A stretch of DNA of 37,001 nucleotides from Clostridiales bacterium (GTDB taxonomy: Bacteria; Bacillota; Clostridia; Christensenellales; Borkfalkiaceae), in assembly GCA_022508285.1 (NCBI GenBank), contig JAFLVN010000013.1, positions 1-37,001 of the forward strand, given 5' to 3'. The position numbers and the translations under genes are program-made. Below the pieces are notes generated by a model that was not told the origin of the DNA, made no database searches, and saw only the letters and a program-made list of their open reading frames with translations. Of the stretch, positions 6,998 through 14,648 are shown one piece after another. Every line of letters begins with the position of its first letter. Within the stretch, counting starts at the first letter, position 1.

Positions 6998-7618
6998 TTA
7001 TCTGCAACAGCCGTTGCAAAGACAGCTCACGCACATATAGGTATAGCAACAGTTTATACAGTTTTCGCAAAAACCGCCGCCCATCTGGTCCTGACGAGGG
7101 TCGCTATCCATTGTTTGACCCCGATACTGACTGTCGTAACCGTTTTGATTTTGGTTTGCATTAAAATTTATTTTATCGTTGAGCTTGCGGTAGGCTTCCT
7201 TATATTTATCGTTATCGGGCTCGAGCTGAATTGCTATTTCAAGCTGCTTTTTGCTCTCGTTTATCCAGTTTTTGCGATAAAATATTACGCTCTGCAAGTA
7301 GTGCCAGTAAGCGGTGCGTTCGTTGAATGAGTCCATAATGCGCTGCGCTTCCTGAAGATCGCCCGCCTTTAAAAGCTCCTCTACACGTGCAAACGACGCT
7401 CCGCCGTCCTCCGCCGCCGCATCCTCGTTGAACTCGGTCATAAGCTCGTTATATGCAACTTCGATTTTGGTGAGCATCTTTGCCGCATTGTTGCCCGCTT
7501 CGCCCTCAAGAAATCTGTCTTCGAGATACTTTGCCCTTAAAGCTTCGTACGCCGATTTAATTTCCTCCGCCGAAGCGTTCTCGGAAAGCCCCAAAAGTTC
7601 AAGATTCTTTTTGTTCAT
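6998..7618 (-). CDS. J-domain-like protein with TPR segment and Cys-rich tail
   Basis: The 206-aa protein begins with a J-domain-like fold (MNKKNLELLGLSENASAEEI, about residues 1-65). The HPD tripeptide that activates DnaK is not present where expected (KYLEDRFLEG), so it may not stimulate Hsp70 in the usual way. A TPR-like pair follows (about residues 75-145, ending LEIAIQLEPDNDKYKEAYRK). Then comes a Gln/Asn/Gly-rich linker, and the last 24 residues hold nine cysteines in CxxC and CC patterns (FCENCINCCYTYMCVSCLC), suggesting metal binding or lipidation. It overlaps the DUF5685 gene end by 20 bases and has an AAGGAGC site. Pairing with DUF5685 is a familiar arrangement in Clostridia and implies a joint role that is still undefined. 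Confidence 0.85.
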   Translation of the reverse strand: MNKKNLELLGLSENASAEEIKSAYEALRAKYLEDRFLEGEAGNNAAKMLTKIEVAYNELMTEFNEDAAAEDGGASFARVEELLKAGDLQEAQRIMDSFNERTAYWHYLQSVIFYRKNWINESKKQLEIAIQLEPDNDKYKEAYRKLNDKINFNANQNQNGYDSQYRGQTMDSDPRQDQMGGGFCENCINCCYTYMCVSCLCNGCCR

Positions 7619-8477
7619 TACAAGCTCCTTTACAATTGCCGCATTTTGCGTAAATTTCCCTCGATTTCAAGGGAATACCCCGCAGAATTATATTGTCGGT
7701 CAAGTCGTGATTGAAGTGAAATTTTATGTTTGCAAGGCACTCCCGCATATCTGCAAAGAGCATATCGAAGATAAACTTTATCTCCCCGCCATTTGATTTA
7801 ACGGCTTCCGCCTTGCTGTTTTGCCCGCACGTATTGAAAATTACGTTGTATCTGCCCTTCTTTACGTCCTTATCGTAGTCGTCGAGGGCGTCAATTAAAT
7901 ATACCCATTTACCTATGCTGTAAAACAGTTTATCGGTATACGCCGTGGCAACCCCGCCCAAAAGTATGCGGGAAACGCTCCGCATCATCAGCGCAGTGGG
8001 CTCAGCCGCCTCGTCGATTATCTTGCAGCCCGCCGCCTCCAGCTCCGCCTGCTCACGCATGTATTCGCCTATTATTCCCTTTATTTCGGGAAAACGCTTT
8101 ATTGCCCGCTTATACCCTTTTTTATATAAATGCCGCAGAACGGCTTTTTTGTCGCCGTCCCGCTTGTCGTCGCACAGTTTATTGTATGCGAGAGCCGTGT
8201 TCACACAGCCGAGGGCAACCGTCAAATCGTCCGTTTTTGCTATGGGGCGGCGCTTAAACCAATGAAGTACACACCGCTTTTTTTCTATAATTACGTCCTC
8301 GCCCCGAATATTATGAATGAGCGCAGAAACGAACGCCATATCGTATGTGAGCGCCGTGCGAGCCCGCTGCCCGCAACCCTTGCCTATACTTTTGCACAGT
8401 CCGCAGTAGACCGCCTGATACAGCTTTTCGTCCTTTTTGAAGAGATACGGCGTATCCGGAGCAATGTAACCGAACAT
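7599..8477 (-). CDS. DUF5685 family protein
   Basis: The 292-aa protein begins MFGYIAPDTPYL and has YCGLCKSIGKGCGQRAR followed by TYDMAF, which I recognise as the DUF5685 signature. A segment IDALDDYDKDVKKGRYN near residue 190 resembles an acidic metal-binding motif of all-alpha prenyl-synthase-like folds; this likeness is only an inference. The C-terminus has a CGNCKGAC metal-site-like cluster. It is largely helical with no signal peptide, so cytoplasmic or membrane-peripheral. It starts 12 bases after trpS with an AAGGGAG site and overlaps the J-domain gene downstream. The biochemical function is unknown. Confidence 0.85.
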   Translation of the reverse strand: MFGYIAPDTPYLFKKDEKLYQAVYCGLCKSIGKGCGQRARTALTYDMAFVSALIHNIRGEDVIIEKKRCVLHWFKRRPIAKTDDLTVALGCVNTALAYNKLCDDKRDGDKKAVLRHLYKKGYKRAIKRFPEIKGIIGEYMREQAELEAAGCKIIDEAAEPTALMMRSVSRILLGGVATAYTDKLFYSIGKWVYLIDALDDYDKDVKKGRYNVIFNTCGQNSKAEAVKSNGGEIKFIFDMLFADMRECLANIKFHFNHDLTDNIILRGIPLKSREIYAKCGNCKGACNEQKES

Positions 8478-8489
8478 ATTTACTCCCTT

Positions 8490-9488
8490 TTAGATTTGGT
8501 AAAAGCCTATCTTTTTATACACTTTTGAGAGTGTCCTGCCCGCCGTTTTCATGGCACGTTCTGCGCCCTTTTTTAATACCGTGTTGAGATATTCTTTATC
8601 GGCAAGCAGTTTTGCCTGTTCGGCCTGCACGGGCGCAAGTCTGTCTGCAACCGTCTCGCCCACGGCAAGCTTGAAATCGCCGTAGCCCACACCGTTAAAT
8701 TCACTCTCCGCCTCGGCAATGCTTTTATCGGCAAATACCGAATATATGGACAAAAGGTTTGAAACGCCGGGCTTTGACATGGGGTCGTACTTAATTTCCG
8801 AGCCGCTGTCTGTCACCGCGCGCTTGAATTTGCGGATAATAGTATCCCTGTCGTCCGTGAGGAATATCGAGCCGTTGGGGTTTTCCGCCGACTTGGACAT
8901 TTTTTTAGAAGGGTCCTGTAAATCGTTTATCTTTGCGCCCACCTTCATGAAGAGCCCCTCGGGCACGGTGAACGTGGGCGTGAGAGCGTTATTGAAGCGC
9001 TGGGCAATATCACGGGCGATTTCAAGGTGTTGCCGCTGGTCCTCGCCGACGGGAACATACTGCGCCTGATACAAAAGAATATCCGCAGCCATTAAAACGG
9101 GGTAATCCATAAGTCCCATATTTATATTTTCGGCGTGACGCAGTGACTTATCTTTAAACTGCGTCATTCTCTCCATTTCGCCGACGTAGGTAAAGGTATT
9201 CAGAACCCAGCACAGCTCGGCGTGTGCGGGCACGTGCGATTGAACGTACAGACAGCACTTTTCGGGGTCGATGCCGCATGCGATATAGAGCGCTAAGAGC
9301 GCAAGCGTTTTTTGCCTGAGCTCGGCGGGGTTCTGACGCACGGTTATGGCGTGCATGTTTGCAATCGAAAAATAGCAGTCGTAATTTTCTTGCAGGTTGA
9401 GCCAGTTTTTGATTGCCCCCACATAGTTGCCTATCGTAAGATTATTTGTCGGCTGGATTGCCGAATATAATACCTTTTTATCTTCCAT
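8490..9488 (-). CDS. trpS: Tryptophan--tRNA ligase
   Basis: This class I aminoacyl-tRNA synthetase charges tRNA-Trp with tryptophan, using ATP, in the cytoplasm. At 332 aa it has the usual length. The HIGH-type signature is TIGN (residues 18-21) within PTNNLTIGNYVGA, the KMSKS loop is exact at residues 196-200, and the family-specific stretches MDYPVLMAADILLYQA and PVGEDQRQHLEIARDIAQRF are intact. It is the first gene of a probable five-gene operon ending with the rRNA methyltransferase. No T-box leader motif is visible in the 200-base upstream gap. Confidence 0.97.
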   Translation of the reverse strand: MEDKKVLYSAIQPTNNLTIGNYVGAIKNWLNLQENYDCYFSIANMHAITVRQNPAELRQKTLALLALYIACGIDPEKCCLYVQSHVPAHAELCWVLNTFTYVGEMERMTQFKDKSLRHAENINMGLMDYPVLMAADILLYQAQYVPVGEDQRQHLEIARDIAQRFNNALTPTFTVPEGLFMKVGAKINDLQDPSKKMSKSAENPNGSIFLTDDRDTIIRKFKRAVTDSGSEIKYDPMSKPGVSNLLSIYSVFADKSIAEAESEFNGVGYGDFKLAVGETVADRLAPVQAEQAKLLADKEYLNTVLKKGAERAMKTAGRTLSKVYKKIGFYQI

Positions 9489-9542
9489 ACATTTAAACCC
9501 GCAGCCGCATAGAATAAATGCAGCTAAAATTACTTCAATTTA

Positions 9543-9571
9543 ATAATAACATACGGAAACGAAAAAAGCAA
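9543..9571 (-). promoter_or_regulatory. Probable promoter of the trpS operon
   Basis: On the minus strand TTGCTT (9566-9571) and TATTAT (9543-9548) are separated by 17 bases, about 55 bases before the trpS start. A run of GGG-containing direct repeats at 9587-9620 lies just upstream of the -35 box. Confidence 0.55.
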
Positions 9572-9644
9572 AGTTTTTTAAAGCGACTTTACCCTAATCA
9601 CCCCACTTTGCCCAACTTTTCACCTTAAAATCACAAATATATAG

Positions 9645-9672
9645 AGCGGCGCACCATTTCGGGTGCGCCGCT
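9645..9672 (-). terminator. Terminator hairpin after thrC-like gene
   Basis: An 11-bp perfect GC-rich stem (9645-9655 with 9662-9672) and a 6-base loop lie about 20 bases after the stop of the thrC-like gene, followed on the minus strand by CTATATATTTGTG. Confidence 0.75.
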
Positions 9673-9693
9673 TTGGTTATAAATATTTTTTGA

Positions 9694-11166
9694 TTACTTT
9701 ACAAATTCCAGAACTTCGGCAAACAGCTTTTTAGGGTCAACTGTCTTTGTGAAGCGGGCGGGCATGTCCCTGAGTGCAGAAATGCACTTGGGCACTTTCA
9801 TTGCCGTTGCCGCATGCAGGCGTTTTACGCCCTTGAAACTGTCTTTTACATCGTTACCCGTTACGGCGTACAGCACGTCCTGCGGAAACTTGTAGGGATT
9901 CGCCGTGGAGACGATAACCATATTCGTTTCGTCTTTTTTGTTCTTTTCGAACCAGTCCTGCGCCACCTTCATTGCGCAACCGGTGTTGGTATCCATCGTA
10001 TAGCCGACGTCGATAAACACGTCGTACATAGCCTCGACAGAGGTCTCCTCGCTTGCAAAGCCGCCGTCGAAAGTCTTTTGGATTTCCGCAAGCTCGGAGG
10101 GCGTGATTTCGTACTTTAAGTCGTCCTTTAAAGACTTCATTCTCTCTGCCGTGAGAGCGGCGTCTCTGCCCGAAATTTCGAATATAAGCCTCTCTATATC
10201 GTAAGCTATGAGCATGTCCATAGAGGGCGAAGTGGTTTTTACTAATTCACGGTGAATATCGTACACTCCCGTGGATAAAAAGTCGGCGAGGGTATTGTTG
10301 AAATTGCTTGCGCAGTGTATTCTTCTTATAGGCAGACCCATTCTCTTAGCGTAGTATGCGGCAATCACGTTGCCGAAATTGCCTGCGGGCACGGTGAAGT
10401 CAATTTCCTCACCCATCTCTATCTGACCGCCCGAAACGAGGTCGAGATATGCCGAAAAATAGTATGCAATCTGCGGAGCAATTCTACCGAAGTTTATCGA
10501 GTTTGCCGTGGAGAGTATTACGCCCTGCTTTTTGAGCTCTGCGGCGCCGTTTACCAAAATATCCTTAACCGCCGACTGGCAGTCGTCGAAGCTGCCCCGC
10601 ACTGCCACCACGTTTAAGTTGTCGCCGTCCTGTACGGTAAGCTGGAGCTTCTGCATTTTTGAAACGCCTTCGGCGGGATAGAACACCAAAACCTTTACGC
10701 CTTCAACATCCTTAAAGCTTTCAAGCGCAGCTTTGCCCGTATCGCCCGAAGTTGCTACAAGTATTAAAATCTGCTCCTTCACGCCGCACGTTTCCGCACT
10801 CTTCTTAAGCAAATAAGGGAATATTGCAAGCGGAATATCCTGATAACCTAAGGTGGGACCGTGCCAGAGCTCAAGCATATAAATACCGTCGTCAAGGCGG
10901 ACGAGGGGCGCAGGGTCTTCCCCGAAATCAGCGTAAACCTTTTCGCACTCTTTGATAAGCTCCTCTTCGTCCAAGCCGTCGAGGTATTTCATCAATATTT
11001 TTGCTGTGCGGTCGGAATAGCTTGTTTCGAGCATGGCTTCAAGCTCCCCAAGCGATACCTCGGGGAATTTTTCGGGCACGAACAATCCTCCGTTTTCGGC
11101 AAGCCCTTTTAATATGGCTTGGGCAGCCGTAACCTTTTCACCGCCCCTTGTACTTACAAAATTCAC
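9694..11166 (-). CDS. thrC: Threonine synthase-like protein lacking the PLP lysine
   Basis: Threonine synthase converts O-phosphohomoserine to threonine with pyridoxal phosphate. The 490-aa protein has the full family length, the N-terminal FVSTRGGEKVTAAQAILKGL, the phosphate-binding loop VATSGDTGKAALESFKDVEG and the normal C-terminus. The GTG start at 11166 follows an AAGGAGAGG site by six bases and gives the family-typical MNFVSTRG; the longer frame is rejected. The odd feature is the active-site segment WHGPTLGYQDIPLAI. The family has FKD here, with the lysine that forms the Schiff base, while this copy has Gln at residue 109 (codon CAG at 10840-10842). Either the enzyme has lost or changed its activity, or a one-base error or mutation is present. 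Confidence 0.9.
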   Translation of the reverse strand: MNFVSTRGGEKVTAAQAILKGLAENGGLFVPEKFPEVSLGELEAMLETSYSDRTAKILMKYLDGLDEEELIKECEKVYADFGEDPAPLVRLDDGIYMLELWHGPTLGYQDIPLAIFPYLLKKSAETCGVKEQILILVATSGDTGKAALESFKDVEGVKVLVFYPAEGVSKMQKLQLTVQDGDNLNVVAVRGSFDDCQSAVKDILVNGAAELKKQGVILSTANSINFGRIAPQIAYYFSAYLDLVSGGQIEMGEEIDFTVPAGNFGNVIAAYYAKRMGLPIRRIHCASNFNNTLADFLSTGVYDIHRELVKTTSPSMDMLIAYDIERLIFEISGRDAALTAERMKSLKDDLKYEITPSELAEIQKTFDGGFASEETSVEAMYDVFIDVGYTMDTNTGCAMKVAQDWFEKNKKDETNMVIVSTANPYKFPQDVLYAVTGNDVKDSFKGVKRLHAATAMKVPKCISALRDMPARFTKTVDPKKLFAEVLEFVK

Positions 11167-11211
11167 TATAAACCTCTCCTTCGGATACATTTTCAAAAAT
11201 GCTAATGCCGA

Positions 11212-11250
11212 AAAACGTAGCCCGAATTCACTTCGGGCGTTAAGCGTTTT
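11212..11250 (-). promoter_or_regulatory. Hairpin in thrC-like leader, possible attenuator
   Basis: Within the leader, GCCCGAA and TTCGGGC (11220-11226 and 11232-11238) form an inner stem. AAAACG and CGTTTT (11212-11217 and 11245-11250) can extend it, and on the minus strand the hairpin is followed by five T residues. It sits about 45 bases before the GTG start, where a transcription attenuator would be placed. No leader peptide or T-box is recognised. Confidence 0.4.
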
Positions 11251-11306
11251 ACGACCGCAGCAACCTCGCTGCAAATTGCTTGCAATTTGAGCGAAATATA
11301 ATAATG

Positions 11307-11330
11307 GGCGGCACGGAAATCCGTGCCGCC
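11307..11330 (-). terminator. Terminator hairpin after the P-loop protein gene
   Basis: GGCGGCACGG (11307-11316) and CCGTGCCGCC (11321-11330) form a 10-bp stem with a 4-base loop, 15 bases after the gene's stop codon. The following minus-strand bases are CATTATTATATTTC, only moderately T-rich. Confidence 0.7.
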
Positions 11331-11344
11331 GTAAAGTTTAAACT

Positions 11345-11752
11345 TTATACGTATTTTTTAACGAAATCGGGAAACTCCGACAGCTCGCAACTGCACGTAA
11401 TATAAATTGTTATATCGTTTTCGCCCGCAACTTTATCGAGCATATAGAAAATCCCGCCAAGCTCGCCCAAAGGCTTACCGGTTATACGGGCTACGCCGTC
11501 CAGATATATGTATTCGTGGTCGCTGTTGCACGCCGCAACTCCCTTAATGAATCCGCAGAGTGCGTCCTCCCCTACAACCTGATAATCCTGAGTGTCGATA
11601 AAACGCACGTTGCGCTTTAAGTCGTACATGCACCTCTTGTTATCGGTGATAAATACGCTCAGCCCCTTGGCGTCCTGCGAGTTGGCGTTAGCTACGTCGA
11701 TGAGTTGTTTGGTCTTGCCCGTCCCTTTGGGGCCGTAAATAATTTTAATCAT
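11345..11752 (-). CDS. Small P-loop ATPase-like protein
   Basis: The 135-aa protein starts MIKIIYGPKGTGKTKQLID, a clear Walker A motif (residues 7-14). IYLDGVARI near residue 84 could be a Walker B-like strand and IYITCSCE near residue 120 a sensor strand. It is too short for a complete AAA+ or kinase domain, but small nucleotide-binding proteins of this size, often labelled PilT-like, occur in Clostridia. No partner is adjacent: it has its own promoter and terminator. An ATATGGAGG site precedes the ATG. The role is unknown. Confidence 0.8.
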   Translation of the reverse strand: MIKIIYGPKGTGKTKQLIDVANANSQDAKGLSVFITDNKRCMYDLKRNVRFIDTQDYQVVGEDALCGFIKGVAACNSDHEYIYLDGVARITGKPLGELGGIFYMLDKVAGENDITIYITCSCELSEFPDFVKKYV

Positions 11753-11835
11753 GAATATCCTCCATATAAGTATTATACTTACGTTTAGCCACGCCCCAAA
11801 ACCTTATGTTGTTCGGTTCTTGTGTGGCTATATAT

Positions 11836-11864
11836 ATTTTAACAGCAAACGGAAGGAATTTCAA
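11836..11864 (-). promoter_or_regulatory. Promoter of the P-loop protein gene
   Basis: On the minus strand TTGAAA (11859-11864) and TAAAAT (11836-11841) are 17 bases apart. The leader of about 80 bases contains TAGCCAC and GTGGCTA, which can pair into a long stem, and a palindrome AAGTATTATACTT at 11769-11781 that overlaps a second possible -10 box. Confidence 0.6.
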
Positions 11865-11898
11865 GACCTATTATAAAATTTCTTAAAAAATATATTAA

Positions 11899-13101
11899 TT
11901 ACTTTATTTCGGCGAAGAATTCGGCTATGTGGTTGAGTCCTTCCACCATATCCTCGAGCGAAAGGGCATACGAAAGGCGGATTGACGAGTCGTCGCCGAA
12001 GCATATGCTGGGGGTAACGGCAACTTTCTTTTCGGTAAGGAGCAGGTCGGCGATATCCATACTGCCGTTCAACTTTCTGCCCTTATACGTTTTGCCGTAG
12101 AAATGGTCGCATACCAGCATAACGTAGAATGCGCCGTCGGGCTTAACGTAGGATATTCCGTACTTTTTGAAATCCTCGAGCATTTCAAGCATCTTGAGGC
12201 GGCGTGCGGCAAATGCGGAAAGCATATCGTTCAAGGGCTTTTTATCGCCCTCGAGAGCGGCAATAGTCGCATACTGAGTCATAGTGTTTACGTTGGACGT
12301 CGTGTGGCTCTGGAAAGAGGATATTGCCTTAGCAATAGCAACGGGTGCCGCAAGGTAGCCCAAACGCCAGCCCGTCATTGCAAACGCCTTGGAGACGCCG
12401 TTAATAACTATTGTAAGCTCTTTCATTTCGGGGGAAACCTGAGCTATGGAATAGTGCTTTTGTCCGCCGTAGATGAGTTTTTCGTAAATCTCGTCGGAAA
12501 TGACCATTATGCCGTGCTTTAAGCAGACTTTGGCTAATTCTTTAATTTCTTTCTCGGTGTACACCGCACCCGTAGGGTTGGAAGGCGAGTTGAATATCAG
12601 CGCCTTGGTTTTGGGAGTGATAGCCGCTTCGAGCTGCTCGGGAGACATCTTGTATGCGTTCTGGCGGGTGGTATGTACGTACACGGGAACGCCGCCGCAA
12701 ATTTTAACGAGTTCGGGATAGGACAGCCAGTAGGGCACGGGAATTATAACCTCGTCACCCTCCTCGATTATAGCATAGAATGCGTTGAAAAGAGCGTGCT
12801 TGCCGCCGTTGGAAACGACTATCTGCGAGGGCTCGTAGTCGAGATTGTTGTCGTCCTTGAGCTTTTTGCAGATTGCCTTTTTCAGTGCGGGCAGACCTGC
12901 CGCCGCAACGTATTTGGTATAGCCCTTGTCAAGAGCGTCTTTAGCCGCCTGAATAATGTGCTCGGGGGTGTTGAAGTCGGGTTCGCCGACGCCGAAGTTG
13001 ATAACACGCTCTCCCGCAGCTTTAAGCTCGTTCGCCTTTGCAGAAATTGCAAGTGTCAGGCTGGGTGCGATAGACGCCACTTTTTTGGAAACTTTAATCA
13101 T
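11899..13101 (-). CDS. aspB: Aspartate aminotransferase, class I
   Basis: This PLP enzyme interconverts aspartate and 2-oxoglutarate with oxaloacetate and glutamate. The 400-aa length is typical. FGVGEPDFNTPEHI, NPTGAVYTEKE (residues 175 onward) and SDEIYEKLIY mark the substrate and cofactor pockets. The cofactor lysine is K238 in NGVSKAFAMTGWRLGY, and the C-terminal arginine region SIRLSYALS is present. It is a monocistronic gene with its own promoter and an AAGGAG site. Other class I aminotransferases share these motifs, so substrate range is inferred from overall similarity to the AspB group. Confidence 0.93.
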   Translation of the reverse strand: MIKVSKKVASIAPSLTLAISAKANELKAAGERVINFGVGEPDFNTPEHIIQAAKDALDKGYTKYVAAAGLPALKKAICKKLKDDNNLDYEPSQIVVSNGGKHALFNAFYAIIEEGDEVIIPVPYWLSYPELVKICGGVPVYVHTTRQNAYKMSPEQLEAAITPKTKALIFNSPSNPTGAVYTEKEIKELAKVCLKHGIMVISDEIYEKLIYGGQKHYSIAQVSPEMKELTIVINGVSKAFAMTGWRLGYLAAPVAIAKAISSFQSHTTSNVNTMTQYATIAALEGDKKPLNDMLSAFAARRLKMLEMLEDFKKYGISYVKPDGAFYVMLVCDHFYGKTYKGRKLNGSMDIADLLLTEKKVAVTPSICFGDDSSIRLSYALSLEDMVEGLNHIAEFFAEIK

Positions 13102-13151
13102 AAAATTATGCTCCTTACCGCTTAGCGGTTAAACCTTTTTAATGCGGTTAG

Positions 13152-13181
13152 ATTATAACATAATTTGCAATTAATTTGCAA
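13152..13181 (-). promoter_or_regulatory. Promoter of the aspartate aminotransferase gene
   Basis: On the minus strand TTGCAA (13176-13181) and a consensus TATAAT (13152-13157) are separated by 18 bases, 50 bases before the start codon. A second TTGCAA at 13165-13170 forms a direct repeat AATTTGCAATTAATTTGCAA. Confidence 0.65.
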
Positions 13182-13265
13182 CGGTTTGACGTCAGTTTAT
13201 TTTATAACCTGAAAATATAATTTTTATAACAGCACGGTACAAAAATACGATTTGACCATACCAAG

Positions 13266-13299
13266 CAAAAAGCCGCCGCGCGGAACTCCGCGCGGCGGC
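13266..13299 (-). terminator. Strong intrinsic terminator after the first YitT gene
   Basis: A 12-bp GC stem (13272-13283 with 13288-13299) with a 4-base loop is followed on the minus strand by TTTTTG. It lies beyond the 122-bp inverted-repeat element, so the element is probably transcribed with the gene. Confidence 0.9.
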
Positions 13300-13327
13300 A
13301 ATTAGATTTTAACTAATCATGCAATTC

Positions 13328-13449
13328 TGCGGTGCGAAGATGCGAGCAGAACGAGGAGAACGAGTATTTCTGAGGGGAGCGTACAAAGAAGTACGTGACC
13401 TGAAGAAAACGGAGTTCGACAAAGTTATGCGAAGTATATACGCACCGCA
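13328..13449. repeat. 122-bp inverted-repeat element, MITE-like or structured RNA
   Basis: The ends TGCGGTGCG (13328-13336) and CGCACCGCA (13441-13449) are a perfect 9-bp inverted repeat. Inside lies an imperfect dyad from 13359 to 13416 centred on GTAC-AAAGAA-GTAC, with matched blocks TTTCT/AGAAA, AGG/CCT and CGTAC/GTACG. It abuts the stop codon of the YitT gene. No protein in it looks real. Confidence 0.6.
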
Positions 13450-13450
13450 A

Positions 13451-14488
13451 CTAAAACTTCTTTGCGAAACCGTTGCCGAGTATTTCATTGGCGTCTGTAA
13501 TAATCGTGAACGCAGTGGGGTCTTCCTTTGATAGCTTTTCCTTAAGGCGGATTGCCTGCGAGCGCTGCAACACCGTTATGATTATCGTTTTTTCTTCGCC
13601 CGTAAAGCCGCCCTCGGCTTTGTACTTGGTGTAGCCCCGGTTGATATTGTTGACTATTATGCCTGCGGCAATCTCCGGTTTGGAAGTAATTATCGTTACG
13701 TATTTGGTCTTTGCAATGTTTTCGATAATTCCGTCTATAGCGAACGCTCTGATTGTTACGCCTAAAATGGAGAGCATGCCTATTTTTATGCCGAACCCGG
13801 GGTCAAAATACGAGAAAAACGACAACGTGGCTACAGCAACGTCAATGGCGATAATTGCAAAACTTATGTTGATTTTTCTATACTTTTTTATTATAAGTGC
13901 AATTATATCCGTTCCGCCCGAGGATGCGCCGCAGTAGAAGATTATCGCCTGTCCAACACCGGCAGTTACGCACGCAAAAATTGCCTCAAGAAAGGGTTCG
14001 CCGGTAATCGTAGGGTTAGTGGGTGGAGTATAAATCAACCCGAGCAGCCATACTTCTAACGAGTACATAAGCGCACAGTATACCGTTTTTATTCCTATTC
14101 CTTTACCAAGGAATATAAAGCCGATAATGACGATTATAACGTTGATGGTCCATAAGTACACGGCAGGAGTCAGCCACGACACAGGAACGACTCTTGAAAG
14201 GAAAATTGCAATTGCGCTGACGCCGCCCATGAGGAAATTATTGGGGTTCTCGAAAAAATACACGCTGAACGACAATAAAAATATACCTATGTTCAGCACA
14301 ACCCAATATCTGATACCGCCGATAACTTTCTTTTTACGACTGACGGTGTTCATTTGTTTTGCACCGTCCGCCGTAACCGTTTCCGATGACTCGGGCACTA
14401 TTGCCTTGCTGAGCTCTTCGGGGATTTCAATGTTAAGTTGTTCGGCGGTTGCGGGTGTTTCTATTTTTTGAGATTTTTTATGAGCCAT
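13451..14488 (-). CDS. YitT family membrane protein (DUF161 plus DUF2179)
   Basis: The 345-aa protein has a hydrophilic N-terminal extension of about 55 residues, then five or so membrane helices (about residues 60-260) with the family segment IIFYCGASSGGTDIIALIIKKY. A C-terminal soluble DUF2179 domain follows (about residues 260-345), ending DPTAFTIITDANEILGNGF. YitT proteins are widespread in Firmicutes; their transported substrate is not established. It is a paralogue of the next gene, differing mainly in the N-terminal extension. It has a consensus promoter of its own and a GAGAGG site. Confidence 0.92.
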   Translation of the reverse strand: MAHKKSQKIETPATAEQLNIEIPEELSKAIVPESSETVTADGAKQMNTVSRKKKVIGGIRYWVVLNIGIFLLSFSVYFFENPNNFLMGGVSAIAIFLSRVVPVSWLTPAVYLWTINVIIVIIGFIFLGKGIGIKTVYCALMYSLEVWLLGLIYTPPTNPTITGEPFLEAIFACVTAGVGQAIIFYCGASSGGTDIIALIIKKYRKINISFAIIAIDVAVATLSFFSYFDPGFGIKIGMLSILGVTIRAFAIDGIIENIAKTKYVTIITSKPEIAAGIIVNNINRGYTKYKAEGGFTGEEKTIIITVLQRSQAIRLKEKLSKEDPTAFTIITDANEILGNGFAKKF

Positions 14489-14506
14489 ACGTACCTCTCA
14501 AATATT

Positions 14507-14535
14507 ATATTATCATAAAATCCATATTCTGTCAA
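14507..14535 (-). promoter_or_regulatory. Consensus sigma-A promoter of the first YitT gene
   Basis: On the minus strand TTGACA (14530-14535), a 17-base spacer and TAATAT (14507-14512) lie just upstream of the YitT start. This is the best match to the housekeeping consensus in this part of the window. Confidence 0.85.
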
Positions 14536-14582
14536 TGAGTTTTATACAAATATGCACAGTATGCAAAAAAGTTAATAAATAT

Positions 14583-14608
14583 ACGCCGTGCGGTAATCCG
14601 CACGGCGT
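14583..14608 (-). terminator. Terminator between the two YitT genes
   Basis: ACGCCGTGCGG (14583-14593) and CCGCACGGCGT (14598-14608) form an 11-bp stem with a TAAT loop, followed on the minus strand by ATATTTATT. The two paralogues are therefore probably separate transcription units. Confidence 0.75.
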
Positions 14609-14648
14609 CACTCTACAATTATATGTTATCAAACTTTATCGAAACTTT

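Noticed and set aside
11167-11274. N-terminal extension of the thrC-like gene
   Set aside because: A GTG with an ideal AAGGAGAGG site at 11166 gives the family start, while the extra residues come from the structured leader.
13319-13531. Plus-strand open frame of 70 codons across the inverted-repeat element
   Set aside because: It overlaps the palindromic element and the end of the YitT gene, and lacks a start signal; the sequence is better explained as the structured element.
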